This document shows positions 11,497-22,377 of a stretch of 64,000 nt of DNA, in pieces. Within the stretch, counting starts at the first letter, position 1. Each line of letters opens with the position of its first letter. Under the pieces are notes generated by a model, which did no database searches, had not been told where the DNA came from, and saw nothing but the letters and a program-made list of their open reading frames with translations. The DNA is from Scolanthus callimorphus. Taxonomy: Eukaryota; Cnidaria; Anthozoa; Actiniaria; Edwardsiidae. The translations under genes and the position numbers were made by a program. Where the stretch lies: positions 698,856 through 762,855 of the forward strand of contig CM066922.1 in NCBI GenBank assembly GCA_033964015.1, read 5' to 3'.

Positions 11497-11730
11497 GTGC
11501 CCCCTAGAGTTGAATATTCAATTCATTATTCCATTAAAGATTTTGAATTTTTAAATACAATATTGAAAATTTTAAATGTTCAAATTTTTATTTCCAAATA
11601 TGTAATTATTCACCCAGATTACTTATTTAAATTCAAAAATGTTCAATGTTGAATTGAACATCACATTTTTGGATTGAATAATGAAATCAATAATGGAACA
11701 GTAAATTGAATATTCAACTATAGGGGGCAC
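11497..11730. mobile_element. foldback MITE nested in the ISL2EU-like transposon
   Basis: The left arm GTGCCCCCTAGAGTTGAAT and the right arm ending ATTCAACTATAGGGGGCAC are inverted repeats, continued by AATTGAATATTCAA blocks and ATTCCATT. The element is about 234 bp, very A+T-rich inside, and encodes nothing. It sits between the two convergent genes. Confidence 0.85.
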
Positions 11731-11870
11731 GCTTTATGTCTTTTGACTGTAATAGGTGGCCACTTAATAGAGATACCACTGTACTTGAAAAAAAAATGTT
11801 GACAATAATTAACATTGAATTAAATGTAGTGTACCACGAAAATGTGCATTGGTCATGTTTTACAAGTCGT

Positions 11871-12787
11871 CTACCCGATAGAAATTATAGGGTCTTGAAA
11901 CATGACTAAGAAGCAACAAACAGTAAAAATCTGATTAGCAGATCCATGCATTGTAACTGGGATGGAGCGATCAAAAATAGCAAAACTTTTAACTCCACTT
12001 ATAAATCGTTCAACTTGAATGCGCTGTGAGGCAATTTTCTGGTTGACACACACCTGGTTGGCTGTAAATTGCTCTTTATCCTCCAAGGAAATGGGTATGT
12101 TTAAGTCTACCCCAAGTGGGTCAAGGTAGTCCCTGATTGTGAATCCTTTGTCTGCCATCAATTGATCACCAGAGTCCCAAAACTTGGGATTAAGGATCCC
12201 AGAGCGGTATGTTATTTCCCTGTCAGAAACAGATCCAGGAAAGAGTTCAGAGACAAAAGATAGACTACCAGATGGAGTAACAGATATCAGTGCCTTGTAG
12301 GTGTTATGATGCTTGTAGTCGGAATACATGACAGATCTCAGGTAGAGGGACTCTGGTGCTTCCACAAAGATTTCAGTGCAGTCGATCACAGCTCTTGTTC
12401 TGGGGAAGGAATATTTTTTGAAAGAAGAAGGCATGGTTGCATTTATTTGCTCTCTAGTTTGCCATATTGGCAATGTTGTAAATCTGAGATAAAGGTAGTT
12501 CAGCCAAGTGCACACACACCGGGAAACAGTGGCATCAGAACAGTTGAATAGCCAAGCTAAATGTGTATTGGTAAAACTACGTCTGAGTTTCAGTAATGTC
12601 ATGAGTAATTGATCATGAGGACATATTAATCTAGGTCTCCCAAACCCATCTGGATTACTTTTAGAGCCTTTTTGCACTACATTCTCTCCATTATCACCCA
12701 CTTCAAGGAACTCTAGACAAATTCTCATTCTGTTATAGTCTGGAAAGCCTGTATAGTGGTGACATAGGTTATCGTTTTCCTCTATTA
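11871..12787 (-). CDS. DDE_Tnp_4 (IS4/IS5-like) transposase, catalytic exon
   Basis: This is an open frame of about 300 codons. An N-terminal helix-turn-helix region (DQLLMTLLKLRRSFTNTHLA, then LFNCSDATVSRCV) is followed by an RNase-H-fold DDE domain. The acidic residues are visible in context: D in RAVIDCTEIFVEAP, D in LMADKGF and E in RIQVERFI. All three are intact. The start of the protein lies upstream, because the frame opens before the first methionine (HHYTGFPDYNR is typical just before this domain). The upstream coiled-coil exon is one base out of frame with it near 12790, so the gene as read is broken there unless an unseen splice repairs it. Confidence 0.85.
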
Positions 12788-13181
12788 CATGTACTCCAAA
12801 CGTTGTGCTTTAACCCGCAGTTCTGCCTTTTCCAATTTATTTTCCAGCTGTATGATTTTACTTTTTAGAGACTTGTTTTCTTCAGCTACAGACAAGTGAT
12901 AAGACTTCAGTGCAATAGAAGCTAGACAAAATAGAGATTTGGGTTGAAAAGTAGGCAGAGAAGATGATTCTGAAGTAGTGCTTTCCATTTTAATTTTTTT
13001 TGGCTTGAAGTGAATTTCAAGTCTCGGTGTTGGTGGTCGTCGTTTTTTTCCTGGTGATGATTAATTTGAGCTAGTTGAACTGCTTGTAATAGCTTAATGA
13101 TGCGTGTGAAAAATAGGTACAGTAAGACACGACCAAACATTTTCATGAGCTATCAGCTGCTATGAAAAGCGGAAACTTACC
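12788..13181 (-). pseudogene. upstream exons of the ISL2EU transposase gene
   Basis: An exon ending at 13181 (ACAGAGAAAG|GTAAGT) joins in frame to one beginning near 13053 after CATCACCAG, giving STEKGKKRRPPTPRLEIHFK. This runs on into MESTTSESSSLP and a short coiled coil (EENKSLKSKIIQLENKLEKA). A TAA follows soon after, one base out of phase with the catalytic exon. I did not see a THAP finger here, although related transposases often have one. Confidence 0.55.
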
Positions 13182-13577
13182 TTTCTCTGTCGATTCTATA
13201 GTTGTATTTGAGGTAAACCAGGTTCTAGCTCACTTAATACATTTCAAAACGAGCGCAAAATTTTGCAAACTGTAAAGCAAGTTAAGTAAGTTAAAGTGCG
13301 TAGCGCCCGACGACGTTCACAGGCACATCGTATCGTGTCGCTTCACCGTTCACTTCTCGATGACTTTCCGCCTCTGGAGGCAACCTAATGAAGTTAACTA
13401 AATATCCACCAAATGTTTTCTAAAAAAGTAAACGGTAACAGACTTAAAACAGTAAAACATCGCGACGACTACAGGATTTTGCCGCCTTTCTGGTTGTTTT
13501 GTTTACATCGATTACATAATAAGCCTCGCTTTCATGCGTGCAGATCGCGCGGTGGCTAAGTTTTGAATTTGGTCTAT

Positions 13578-15039
13578 TCAATGCAGATACCGAATTTTTT
13601 TTCAAATATTAACTGTAAGTCAAAAATAAAAAGCCTTCATCCGAGAGCTTAGCATTAGTGTCTTCTACAAGAAATTGCCTAAAACAGTTTCTGTGCACCA
13701 ATTTGTCTTTTTGCAGTGAAGATTTCTTACTAAAACAGTGCATGAAGGAAATACAACATCAAACAACACACAAGAAAACAAGAAAAGCAATGGTAAAAAC
13801 CCCTTTGCATTGCAGTAATGAAAGATATTGTAGCATTTTTTCATCGAACCGTAGTGCCTCATTCAAAATATTTTTACAAATATGGAGACTACAGCTACTA
13901 GTGGTTACTTCAGAGTTATGTAAACACACCATACTTACAATGTCAAGGTATTTGAATAATTGCGTTTCCGACGAAGGAGGAAACGCCACCTATTCGGGGA
14001 GGTTTCGGGAGTTTTCGGCTGGATGCTATGCCATTTTATCCTCGAGACTTTGAGGAATGGCCTCGTTTTCATGCTAGAGAAGTGACGTAATATTTTAGCG
14101 CCAATGACGTTCCCAGACCCCTAGATCGTTTTGGGACGACCGTTTGCGCATGTCATAGAGATCGCGGGCTCAGAAACATGCCTCGTTTTCGTGCAGAGAC
14201 ATGCTCTTTCACGGGAAGGCTGTTTTTATACCTCGAGGTGAACTGTTGACGAGTCACTGAAGTTCTTGTGCGTGGATTTTTTCTGTTTTTTTTTTTACTT
14301 GTGCTTGGACAAAAGACTCAACGAAAGGTACGGGACATTGATCACAACATCAAATCACTCTGCAGTACATTTTTGGCTAAGAAAACAACGTTATATTTCT
14401 CTCTGAGCGCGAAATCCATCCAAGTTTTTACGGCGAATCGATCTTCGCCACGAGGGTGCGTGTCTTCGACCGAATGTCAGAAGAACACAGAGAGCAGAAA
14501 TTCAAGTTTCTTCGCTGGGTGGCCTGATTTGGGTTTGAACGTCAACACAAATCCCAGTTGCTTTTTTTTTTGCTGTGGCCTGATTTGGGTCTTAAAGTCA
14601 ACTCAAATCCCAGCTCTGATTTGTGCCAAATGTCAGTTTTCTGTGATCTGACTATTGATACAATTCCTACTTGTCAGAATGGACAGTTCACAGCCCTACA
14701 TATAGCCTTTCACATATGTGTTCAAAATTTAAACATAGAACCCTGTATGACTTAAATTATGTTGTATGTGGCAGAGCTTCTGACATTGTGATCAATGTTT
14801 CCAGAAAAGAAAAAAGTTATGCTTCTGATGGACTTGACACTGCCAGTTGGCAATGTAATGCATAATATTAGAAAAACAGTAAGGAGTCCTACTAGAAAAA
14901 GCAAACTAAAGAGAATTGACAGAGAGCCATCAAGGAGTCTGTCTGAGCCAGGACCAAAATATTCCTCGAAAAATACATGTGCCATGAAAGCTCAAAAGCG
15001 ATTGCATTCTAATGATCTCAGTCTAATAGGCATCTCAAT
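13578..15039. other. no recognisable gene; two short near-duplicate segments
   Basis: Several 65-130 codon frames occur but none shows a known motif. At 14519-14615 a segment is duplicated in tandem (both copies have TGGCCTGATTTGGGT and AAATCCCAG), each copy weakly palindromic. The region is otherwise plain A+T-rich sequence. Confidence 0.4.
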
Positions 15040-15440
15040 GGGCTGTTCCAAAAAACAAAAAAACTGTAACCCCTGGCCCTATCGAGGAACCTTGAAATTC
15101 CACAGGGGTCGCTGTATTTGCCCCTGAAATTTCCACAGGGTTTGTTGATTTTGACCCTGGAATTTCCACGGGGGCAGTGATTTTGAGCCTGGAATTTCCA
15201 CGGGGGCAGTGATTTTGACCCTGGAATTTCCACAGGGCTATCCATTATACCCTGGAATTTCCACAGGGTATCAATTTGCAACATTACTGTGGAATTTCCA
15301 CAGGCCCAACAAGAGAATGAGGAATTTCCACAGGGGTTGCTTCAAATTTCCACAGGGGTTGTACAGGAGTCTGGAAGGGGTAAAGCAATTTTTGAAAATT
15401 TGGAGTTTTTGGAGGGTACAATTTTTTTGGGGAACAGCCC
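15040..15440. mobile_element. 401-bp TIR element built of NF-kB-like tandem motifs
   Basis: It begins GGGCTGTTCC and ends GGAACAGCCC, flanked by AAT on both sides (15037-15039 and 15441-15443). Inside are eight or nine copies of (G)GAATTTCCACAGGG. They start near 15094, 15126, 15159, 15191, 15223, 15254, 15291, 15321 and 15343, so the usual step is about 32 bp. GGAATTTCC resembles the kappa-B core. The same left end and motif recur at 20318. It is non-coding. Confidence 0.8.
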
Positions 15441-15600
15441 AATTGTTCAAGGAAACGCACCTATTACTCTTAGATTATTTCTAGTATTCCACATTATATA
15501 ATGATCAATAAAACAAACATTTTGCTTGCAAAATCAGCTATAGACAATCACAATTTTGACAAGCATCCATGTTTCAGGAACACTGACAAACTACTTCTTT

Positions 15601-15752
15601 GTACAGGCTAAATGTAAGATACCCGTTGGTATGTTCTCCACATCCTAAAAATACAGGTGTGGTACAAGTATGTGCCCCTTTCACCTAGATTACTTCAAGT
15701 ATGAACAAAAATATTTGAAGAACCTTTGTACAGGCTAATGTAATAATATTCA
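15601..15752. repeat. tandem ~130-bp units, second unit split by a Helitron
   Basis: GTACAGGCTAAATGTAA (near 15604) and GTACAGGCTAATGTAA (near 15729) begin two units. In the first unit GTTCTCCACATCC and ACAGGTGTGGTA follow. The matching part of the second unit (GTTCTCCCAACCC, ACAGGTGTGGTA) resumes only after 17113, beyond the inserted element. Confidence 0.75.
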
Positions 15753-16100
15753 CTAGCTGATGCCCGTGAAAAATTCACGGAGTATAAGGGGGAAATTTAT
15801 TTTGCTTAAAGTGTTCTCTGTTAAAAAAAAAAACGGGGAAAAATCACAATGGCCATATGGATGTAGGGAGGGGTTCATGATTTCCCCCTTCCATAAACTG
15901 CTGGATTTACATTACTAATAACCTCCCATCAGCATGAGTACCCCGTCCCACCATGCCGAAATAAATGAAGTGAGCCCAAAAGGATTTTTTTGCACTGGTC
16001 TCCCTGATTGGTGCGACAAAATCGCGCGTGTCCGTCTCTCAAATCGGTCAAAGAACCCGTGAAAATCGAAAGTGCAATTTGACTTCGGAATTGTTTGTTT

Positions 16101-16289
16101 AAGCAATAAAAGTACTTTCCGCGTGCTCTCTGCTTTCTTACAAACACGAGGGGGATGTTGGGAGAACTGATCAAAACTTGAAAGACACGAGCCGAAGGCG
16201 AGTGTCTTTCAAGTTTTATCAGTTCGACCAACATTCCCCGAGTGTTTGTAAGAAACCAGCGAGCGCGCAGAAAGTATTTTTATTGCTTT
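16101..16289. mobile_element. long hairpin MITE inside Helitron copy 1
   Basis: Arms of about 85-90 bp (AAGCAATAAAAGTACTTTC, TTCTTACAAACAC and AACTTGAAAGACAC, against their reverse complements) face each other around a loop of about ten bases. Helitron copy 2 lacks this segment at the matching point near 27705, so it is an insertion. Confidence 0.85.
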
Positions 16290-16416
16290 TAGAAAATAAC
16301 ATACACACGCGCGACAGCGTTGCGTGACAATCGTGTTTCTCAGGTCTCTTACAAACACGCCTTTTAACCAATCAGAATGCGCACATTCACAATATAACAT
16401 AGGTGTTATTTTCTAA
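16287..16416. mobile_element. small TIR element abutting the hairpin
   Basis: TTTAGAAAATAACA at the left faces TGTTATTTTCTAAA at the right. The interior has AACCAATCAGAATGCGC, typical of local MITEs. It too is missing from Helitron copy 2. Confidence 0.7.
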
Positions 16417-17139
16417 ATGTTTATCATATCTCAGTGAGGGGAGAGAAGAAACAGGTCAAGTAAAAACCAAAATTTTTTTTTTAGTTTTATTATTTATATT
16501 TTTTCGGCTTTATCACTCGCTTAAAAAATAGCTTGAATTAGAACTTAGCCCAAAGTGAATCTTTTCCAACAAAAACATGCAACTGGAGGGATTTCCTCCT
16601 TCTCTTCGGGATTGTGTCCTTCGTTTTGCGATAGAGCCGTCAGGATTTATACTTAGAGAATATTATTCATGACTTTCACGGAATTTGTTTTGTAAATGAC
16701 TTAGCGCGTGCTCCGAGGGAAGTAAGGTAGTGTGTACGTTTGTTGAAACTTGAATGAAAATTTTTCTCAGCAGAAATCTTTCCAGTTAGAATTATCTCTG
16801 CACATTCCTGTATGTAGTCTGTAAGAGAACCATTTAGGTTTCAATGTCTTTGGTGCTTTCGGGTGCGCGAACCGAGTTCTTTTTTAGTTTCTGTGGGAGA
16901 TTTCAACATGGCGGCGATGGCGGCTTTGCCCCTCGCTTAAGAAATCGCTTGAATTAGAACTTTGCCCAAGGTGAATCTTTTCCAACAAAAACACGCCCAC
17001 GGTCCAGATTTCCACCTTCTCTTCGGGTTTGCGAAGTTCTTTTGGCGGCACAGCTTCAGGGCTGAGCGGAGCGAGTGCGGACACGATTTGGCTTACGGTA
17101 TTAATATATAGATGATTGTTCTCCCAACCCTATAAAACA

Positions 17140-17547
17140 CAGGTGTGGTATGTTCCCTTTTCAGCTGCATCACTCCGGTGTTGTCTGCGATTACAGCTTT
17201 CGCCACTGTCAGCTTATTCTTGGCTCGTAAAGTACTCCGACTTTCACTACCTTCGCTCGGCAATTGATGATATCGCCGACTTGCCCATTAGCCCCGATTT
17301 CGTTGAGGGACAGTCGGCGTTGTTTGCTTTCAAAAAGTTCATCGTCAAACTGGAAGGAGTACTCCTGCGGTTCGGGGATTGATACCTCCGTCATATCGTT
17401 CACAATCACCTTTTTTCCGTCACTTGTAAAGTTAAACCTCTTTATCTTCACAGGTGTGTGACACTTCTCGCTTTCAGCAAGTAGGTCGCTTGCCTTTTGA
17501 GTAGAGCAAACCATTGACCACAGAATCTTCTGTTTGGATACTAACAT
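17140..17547 (-). pseudogene. OB-fold (RPA-like) protein fragment, frameshifted
   Basis: The frame gives TPVKIKRFNFTSDGKKVIV, then SLNEIGANGQVGDIINCRAK, a typical lead into an OB-fold. After a one-base shift near 17225 it continues NKLTVAKAVIADNTGVMQL, the next strands. This matches my memory of a multi-copy single-strand-DNA-binding-like family in cnidarians. The C-terminal part is missing. It lies next to the tandem units split by the Helitron. Confidence 0.55.
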
Positions 17548-18539
17548 TGGAATAGTCGATGGTGTCGCGTCTGTTTCTCTTTAAAGGAGACAATTGTTGT
17601 ACGTACCCGATCAGCTGATTGCTAGAAAACGATGAGATGTGTAGGTGTTTTTGGTATATTCTCCTCTAAATGAAGCGCCACATGCAACTCTGTGGTACAA
17701 TTTTCCTAATTTAATAGTGCTTATTGCTTGAGCGTCAGCCAACAATCATGCCCCTCTAAAAACCTAAAAAACAGGACCAATAGACCAAATTATATATTAC
17801 TAAGTTCCTACTTGAGTGCAAGAGTCAGGAAAATAAAACAAAATACCTCACATCAGCATTGAAAAAGAATTATTTATATCCTTTGTTTTATTCTTCTGAG
17901 GCTCGTTTTCAAGTTACTGAGGCAGACTCGACCTTTGAATGAGATTATCTAAAGAAACCTTTCTTCGATATTGTGTGGTTCCAGAAAATACCAGGGAAGG
18001 GTGTTGAAAAGTGACCAACTCTGGAATTTCCCTAAAAAAGAAAGAAAGATCAGGTAAATTTTACTGTATTTCAGGCCCTGTGCTCACCCCAGGGCCTGCA
18101 GGCTTTTTAAATGGTGCCTCATTAACATTTATGGATTATTTTACTTGTTCTGGCATTCCTGTTGTGCGACTACTCAAACCAAGGCTACCCAAGCAAATTT
18201 TCTTACAAATTTGCTAATCACGATCAAGCATATGATCAATAGATGCAACACATTTGTGTGTTCCCTGCTAGCAGAGGCTTCTTTTCTCTGCATTTCGCTG
18301 GCTGAGGTTAGCGAGGAAAAGAGACTTCTGCGCTGGGTCGAAACTCCCTTTGTTTTGTAGCCATCCACAACCTCGCGAACCTCAGCCAGCTATTGGGCAA
18401 AACGCTTGTTAGCTCACCTGTTTCTTAAAATTTGTGGTTCAAAAAATATCCATACCTCCCCAACAGAAGGGTTCTCACCCCTCTGGAATTTCTGAAGAAA
18501 AATACAGTATTTGTATTAATCAGTATGCAAGAAAATTTG
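17548..18539. other. no gene; repeat pieces
   Basis: At 18255-18390 a segment (CTGCTAGCAGAGGCTTCTTTTCTCTGC, with CTGGCTGAGG and CTCAGCCAGC) is a diverged copy of the foldback at 32509. Nothing coding was recognised. Confidence 0.45.
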
Positions 18540-18554
18540 CTTTGGTGGCCTTGA

Positions 18555-19260
18555 TTTGAGTAGTTGCACTTTAAGAAGACAATTTGATAGCCAAATGAAT
18601 ATTCAAAATGGGTTTGTTCCCTTTTAAAATGCAAACATGGACGAGCGGCTTGGGAACAACCGACTTTGAACTTGACAAGCTGAATGTGATATCTTTCACA
18701 TGACATTAAATATTTTATTGTTTGTTTTCGACCAATCAGATTTGTGATAGTGAGCTCAATGTATATTAAAACTGTTTTAGGCACTACCATCTCAATAACT
18801 ATGATTTATATTTTATCCATATGATTGATATTTTTGCTATGATTTCACCTCGCGTTCATAAGCAATTATTGGCTGAGGTTGAGCATGACATTGTGAGTAA
18901 GCAAAATCGAGGCCTGTGTCATCTGCCGAAAGCTGAGGCAGATAACACAGGTACGAGGTTTTGCTCACTCACGATGTCATGCGAAAACTGAATTAGATAA
19001 TTGTTTTATTATACATTAAAAAAAATACAAATTGATACGATGCCAAATGACTTTATTCAAAATGGATTTGTTCAAATTGAAAATGAAGACACGGATGAGG
19101 GGCTTGAGAACGCGCGGACTTTGAACTTGACATGCTAAATGCAATATCCACTGCAGATCTTGCATTTAGCATGTCAAGTTCATGCGACATAGGGAATTGA
19201 TTGTATGCTCTCGGCCAATCAGATTTACGATAGTGAATTATAATAACAGTGTTTATTATA
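18555..19260. repeat. two direct copies of a repeat flanking a foldback
   Basis: Copies near 18600-18745 and 19055-19235 share CAAAATGG.TTTGTTC, ACTTTGAACTTGACA and CCAATCAGATTT. The second also has an internal palindrome (CATGCTAAATGCAA against TTGCATTTAGCATG). Between them, 18880-18985 is a foldback: GCATGACATTGTGAGTAAGC and CCTGTGTCATCTGCC face their near reverse complements. Confidence 0.8.
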
Positions 19261-19264
19261 TCCA

Positions 19265-20085
19265 TTTTGAAATCACTAGCAAATCCTGAAATCTGATTGG
19301 CTCTCAGCAGTGCGATTTGAACACGAATCACATTATCTGGAGCCCGAATCGCATCTTTATCTCAGCTAAATCAGAATGTTACACTGGAAAAAATATTAAC
19401 CAATCAGATTTAAGTATTACAAGGCGCTGACCAATTAAATTTGCAGGAAAATAATAGCAGAAAAACAATTCTGCACCTTTGGGTGTAGAATCTCCCCTAT
19501 CTCCTTTTGCTTGAAAACAAAAATCACAATAAAAAAAAAAACTTTGAATAACTTTCATTATTTACAGTACCTTGAAGAAGATTTTGACTTTTCCTCGGGC
19601 AATATGACTTTTTTTAATTAGCACCTCTCTAATAGCAACGCTCCTTTCCTGTTACTGTTATTCTCTTATCCATTTTTATTTCACATCATTTAAGCCTTTT
19701 TAGTGTGTGGTAAGGAGGGGGTATCTTATTTTTGTTATTCGGCATGGGGGGGAGGGGGGGGGGGGGGGCGACAAAAATGTTTTTAAACTCTGTGTGGAAA
19801 ATTGTTTTAACATTTCGAGTGTTTCTGATCAAGCCCCCTCCCCTGATAAAGAATAAATGGAAGAAAATGGGAGAAATGTTCACTGCAGCACTTTTTTTTC
19901 CATATGAACGGACACGAAAGGGCAGTTTATGTATAACTTACAGCCAAATCATATTTGGCATCTGGTAATGCATTTTTGGCAGGTGTGCCAACAGCATTAG
20001 GTTACCAGTAACACAAAAATGAGAATAAATGTTTTTTGATACTATTACATGTACCATCTTTTATTAAGGCCCTCCGGTTTCCACA
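19265..20085. other. no gene; G-rich run and A+T-rich sequence
   Basis: A broken run of G (GGGGGGGAGG then over ten G) lies at 19745-19770. No coding motif was seen. Confidence 0.4.
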
Positions 20086-20189
20086 TAGAGGTGGGGGACC
20101 ACGGTTCGGCGGGGTAACTCACCTTTTCATATAATCTCTCTTATATTTGCTTTGCTTGTGTTCACATGGGAGGTGTGGTAAACCGATGC

Positions 20190-20228
20190 AGGCGGGCAAC
20201 CTGTCTTGCCAGGGCAGGTTGCCCGCCT
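20190..20228. repeat. strong hairpin, 14-bp perfect arms
   Basis: AGGCGGGCAACCTG and CAGGTTGCCCGCCT face each other across an 11-nt loop. Flanking sequence (TTCACATGGG and CTCATGTAAAC) extends the symmetry weakly, so this is probably the core of a foldback MITE covering roughly 20085-20260. Confidence 0.9.
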
Positions 20229-20317
20229 AGGTGGGGTTGGTTTTCTCATGTAAACTATCAACCCAGGGATGCTGGGATGAGGTGGTCCTTAACATTGTTT
20301 CTTAATTTGATTTGAAT

Positions 20318-20505
20318 GGGCTGTTCCATTTATATCCGATGCCTATCATTGTGTTTGCCCCAGGAATTTCCACAGGGGTAGTGTTTTTTTATCCTAAAAG
20401 TTCTACAGGGCCATTCATGTCACCTCGGAATTTCCACAGAGCATTCATTTACAATTGGCATTACCCCTTATCAAGGAACCTGGAATTTCCATAGGAGTTA
20501 ATCAT
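20318..20505. repeat. second, truncated copy of the NF-kB-like motif element
   Basis: It begins GGGCTGTTCC, again preceded by AAT, and holds GGAATTTCCACAG motifs near 20361, 20429 and 20480. No GGAACAGCCC right end was seen, so the copy looks incomplete or diverged. Confidence 0.7.
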
Positions 20506-20677
20506 CAGGGACTACTTGAATCAATTTAAAGGATAATATTATCAAGGCAATAAATTTTGAGTTCATAGCAAGTTGATTTTACCGACGACTGTTAATTCAT
20601 GTGTTTCAACCTCACCAAGCTGGGGTACCCCAGCTACCCATCGTCCCACATCATGTTAACAGGCTCTAAATATAATT

Positions 20678-20719
20678 GGGAGCTCCGCTTTAGGCAGTGC
20701 CTAAATCTATATATTAGTA
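20678..20719 (+). mobile_element. Helitron-like 3' end
   Basis: GGGAGCTCCGC is followed by the hairpin TTTAGGCAGTGCCTAAA and then TCTATATATTAG, then T. The same block occurs at 36977-37016 and, inverted, at 53999-54040. In all three the similarity stops right after TTAG. The matching 5' end was not identified here. Confidence 0.6.
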
Positions 20720-21790
20720 CTTTATAAATTATTAACATTGTGTGGGCCATTTAACTTATTGGTGGATATTATAATTAGCCCCCAAAGAAATTCCCACGCA
20801 ATATTTGATGTATTAAGCTTATTTTAGATTCTGCTAAAATTACGAGACAGTTTGGAATAAATGTTGTAGAAAATCCCTGCAACCCGAAATCTGCTGGTAG
20901 TGAAATAAAGTACCTTTGTTTGGTAGGTTTGGTTACGACAGGTCTTCTTTTCCGTATGCTCTGTGCCTTTGCTTTGGCTAATATCATGTTAACGACTGAT
21001 CGGGGCTTTATCTCCGCACCACGGGGTTTGTGCCACTTCTGAGGCAAGCTAGTGCACGACAAACGAGCTGGGACTTCCTTCAGGCCCAGCTGTTGATAGT
21101 GAATGAGTGTTTAGCACAAACCCAACACATGAGAACAAGTTCCAGACAAGCTGCAATCAAAAATTGTAAAACCTGTTGAAATTATTGTTGGATCGTCCGA
21201 ACGCAATTGTGACTAAAAGCAGAACTCTTACCCTGCTCTACATGAGCACCGGCCGTCGATAATTTTGCGATCTTTAGATGAAATCTCCAAGTTAATTTTG
21301 TGTGCAGACATACTTTTCCACATCGAGCTGTAGCAATTACATGTAATTACTATGCGATTGTCGTTGACTTTTTCTAAACTAACATCGTGTATGTAAGAAT
21401 CAAGAAAGTAATTATACCCTCTTTCTTTCGATCTTCTTGTTAAACCTTAAGAAATTTAAGCCGAAATCTCTGGGAAAAATACAGAGAAGCACCACCTGCG
21501 GCCGCAATATTGGAATAATGTCCGAGGCTGTCCGTTGCTATGCGTTGCTATGAGTAGGCGGAGCCATAGTCAGAATAGGGATCGGTGAATTTAGCGAAAT
21601 GAGCTACAATTTCTACCCCTTCCCTCTCTCTAAAATAACGATAATAATGGAACTTATTATATAGACATGCGTGTTTTACTGGGAAATTCACCTCTCGTAG
21701 ATCTCATAGGAAGATACATCCGGGACCTGAGTGGCATATTTTCCATATCCTCACTTTTGCGATGCCTTATATTTTATAAAATTTACTCAC
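20720..21790. other. no recognised gene; one basic open frame
   Basis: On the minus strand, 21062-20920 encodes a basic stretch (AKAQSIRKRRPVVTKPTKQR) that ends at a donor-like AAAG|GTACTT. It could be an exon. The sequence to its right (21200-21600) has GC-rich promoter-like character. I do not recognise the product. Confidence 0.25.
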
Positions 21791-21886
21791 TCAAATGTCA
21801 TCCTCTTTGGTGCATACTTGCTGAGCATACTATTGTAGCTCTCAAGCTCACTTGTGTGTCTGTAAAGTATTGATTTCAAAATTGTG

Positions 21887-22377
21887 AAATTAATCAAAAC
21901 CCCAAAGAATACAACACTCGATTTGTTTGGCACAGACAGAGGTTTATTTCCCAGCCAGACTACATGAACAAACCGACTAGCTGCCATGGATAAAATAAAA
22001 TCTCTTTGCCACTCATATGGGTGGAAGGGTAGAAATACCAAACTAGTATTCAAAATGTGATACTCAGACTGATACTGATACTATGATTGTACTCTCCAAA
22101 AGATGCAGTGAAACACTAAAACAATAAACTAGTAATCTAATCCAGCTTATAAGTGATTGACCTTAGTCCTGTGCAATATTTCTTTTTAATCCTGTTATGA
22201 GATATTTTGCACAAGAAAAAAATGTTTACATATGCTTTAGAAACAGATTAAAAGGGAATTAATGTCTTCCCACACGTTATGTACAACAAATGGTCAGTCA
22301 AATATGTCATTGTACATGGATAAATGACTTCCTCTAAATGTTGTGGTATTAAAAATTGTGTCAGGCTACTATTGTAA
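21887..22377. other. intron between the last two copy A exons
   Basis: A+T-rich sequence with no other feature seen. Confidence 0.4.

Larger units (their letters stand above)
7852..13575. mobile_element. ISL2EU/IS4EU-like DNA transposon, 5.7 kb, both ends present
   Basis: The left end begins AGACCAAATTCAAAAG and the right end, reversed, begins AGACCAAATTCAAAAC. Similarity continues inward (TAGCCAC, then GCGCG or CGCGC, then CTTATTATGTAA) for about 65 bp. AT at 7850-7851 and AT at 13576-13577 flank it as a 2-bp target duplication. Inside are a + strand SWIM/YqaJ-type gene and a minus-strand DDE_Tnp_4 transposase. From memory, the ISL2EU (IS4EU) superfamily is defined by this pairing of a transposase with a YqaJ-like nuclease and a 2-bp duplication. 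A MITE at 11497-11730 is nested in it. Confidence 0.85.
15753..17112 (-). mobile_element. non-autonomous Helitron, copy 1
   Basis: Read on the minus strand it begins TCTATATATTAATACC and ends with a hairpin (CCGTGAA TTT TTCACGG) followed by GCATCAGCTAG. These are the classic TC start and hairpin plus CTAG end. It sits between A (15752) and T (17113) with no duplication. It encodes no protein. Part of its sequence is internally duplicated with a step near 400 bp (GCTTGAATTAGAACTT and GTGAATCTTTTCCAACAAAAAC occur twice). Copy 2 is at 27454-28649. Confidence 0.85.

Noticed and set aside
17781..17794. ATAGACCAAATT, resembling the ISL2EU terminus
   Set aside because: Only about 12 bases match and nothing inward agrees with the TIR. 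Probably chance or a tiny remnant.
19732..19968. 78-codon frame with poly-Gly
   Set aside because: It is produced by a poly-G run.
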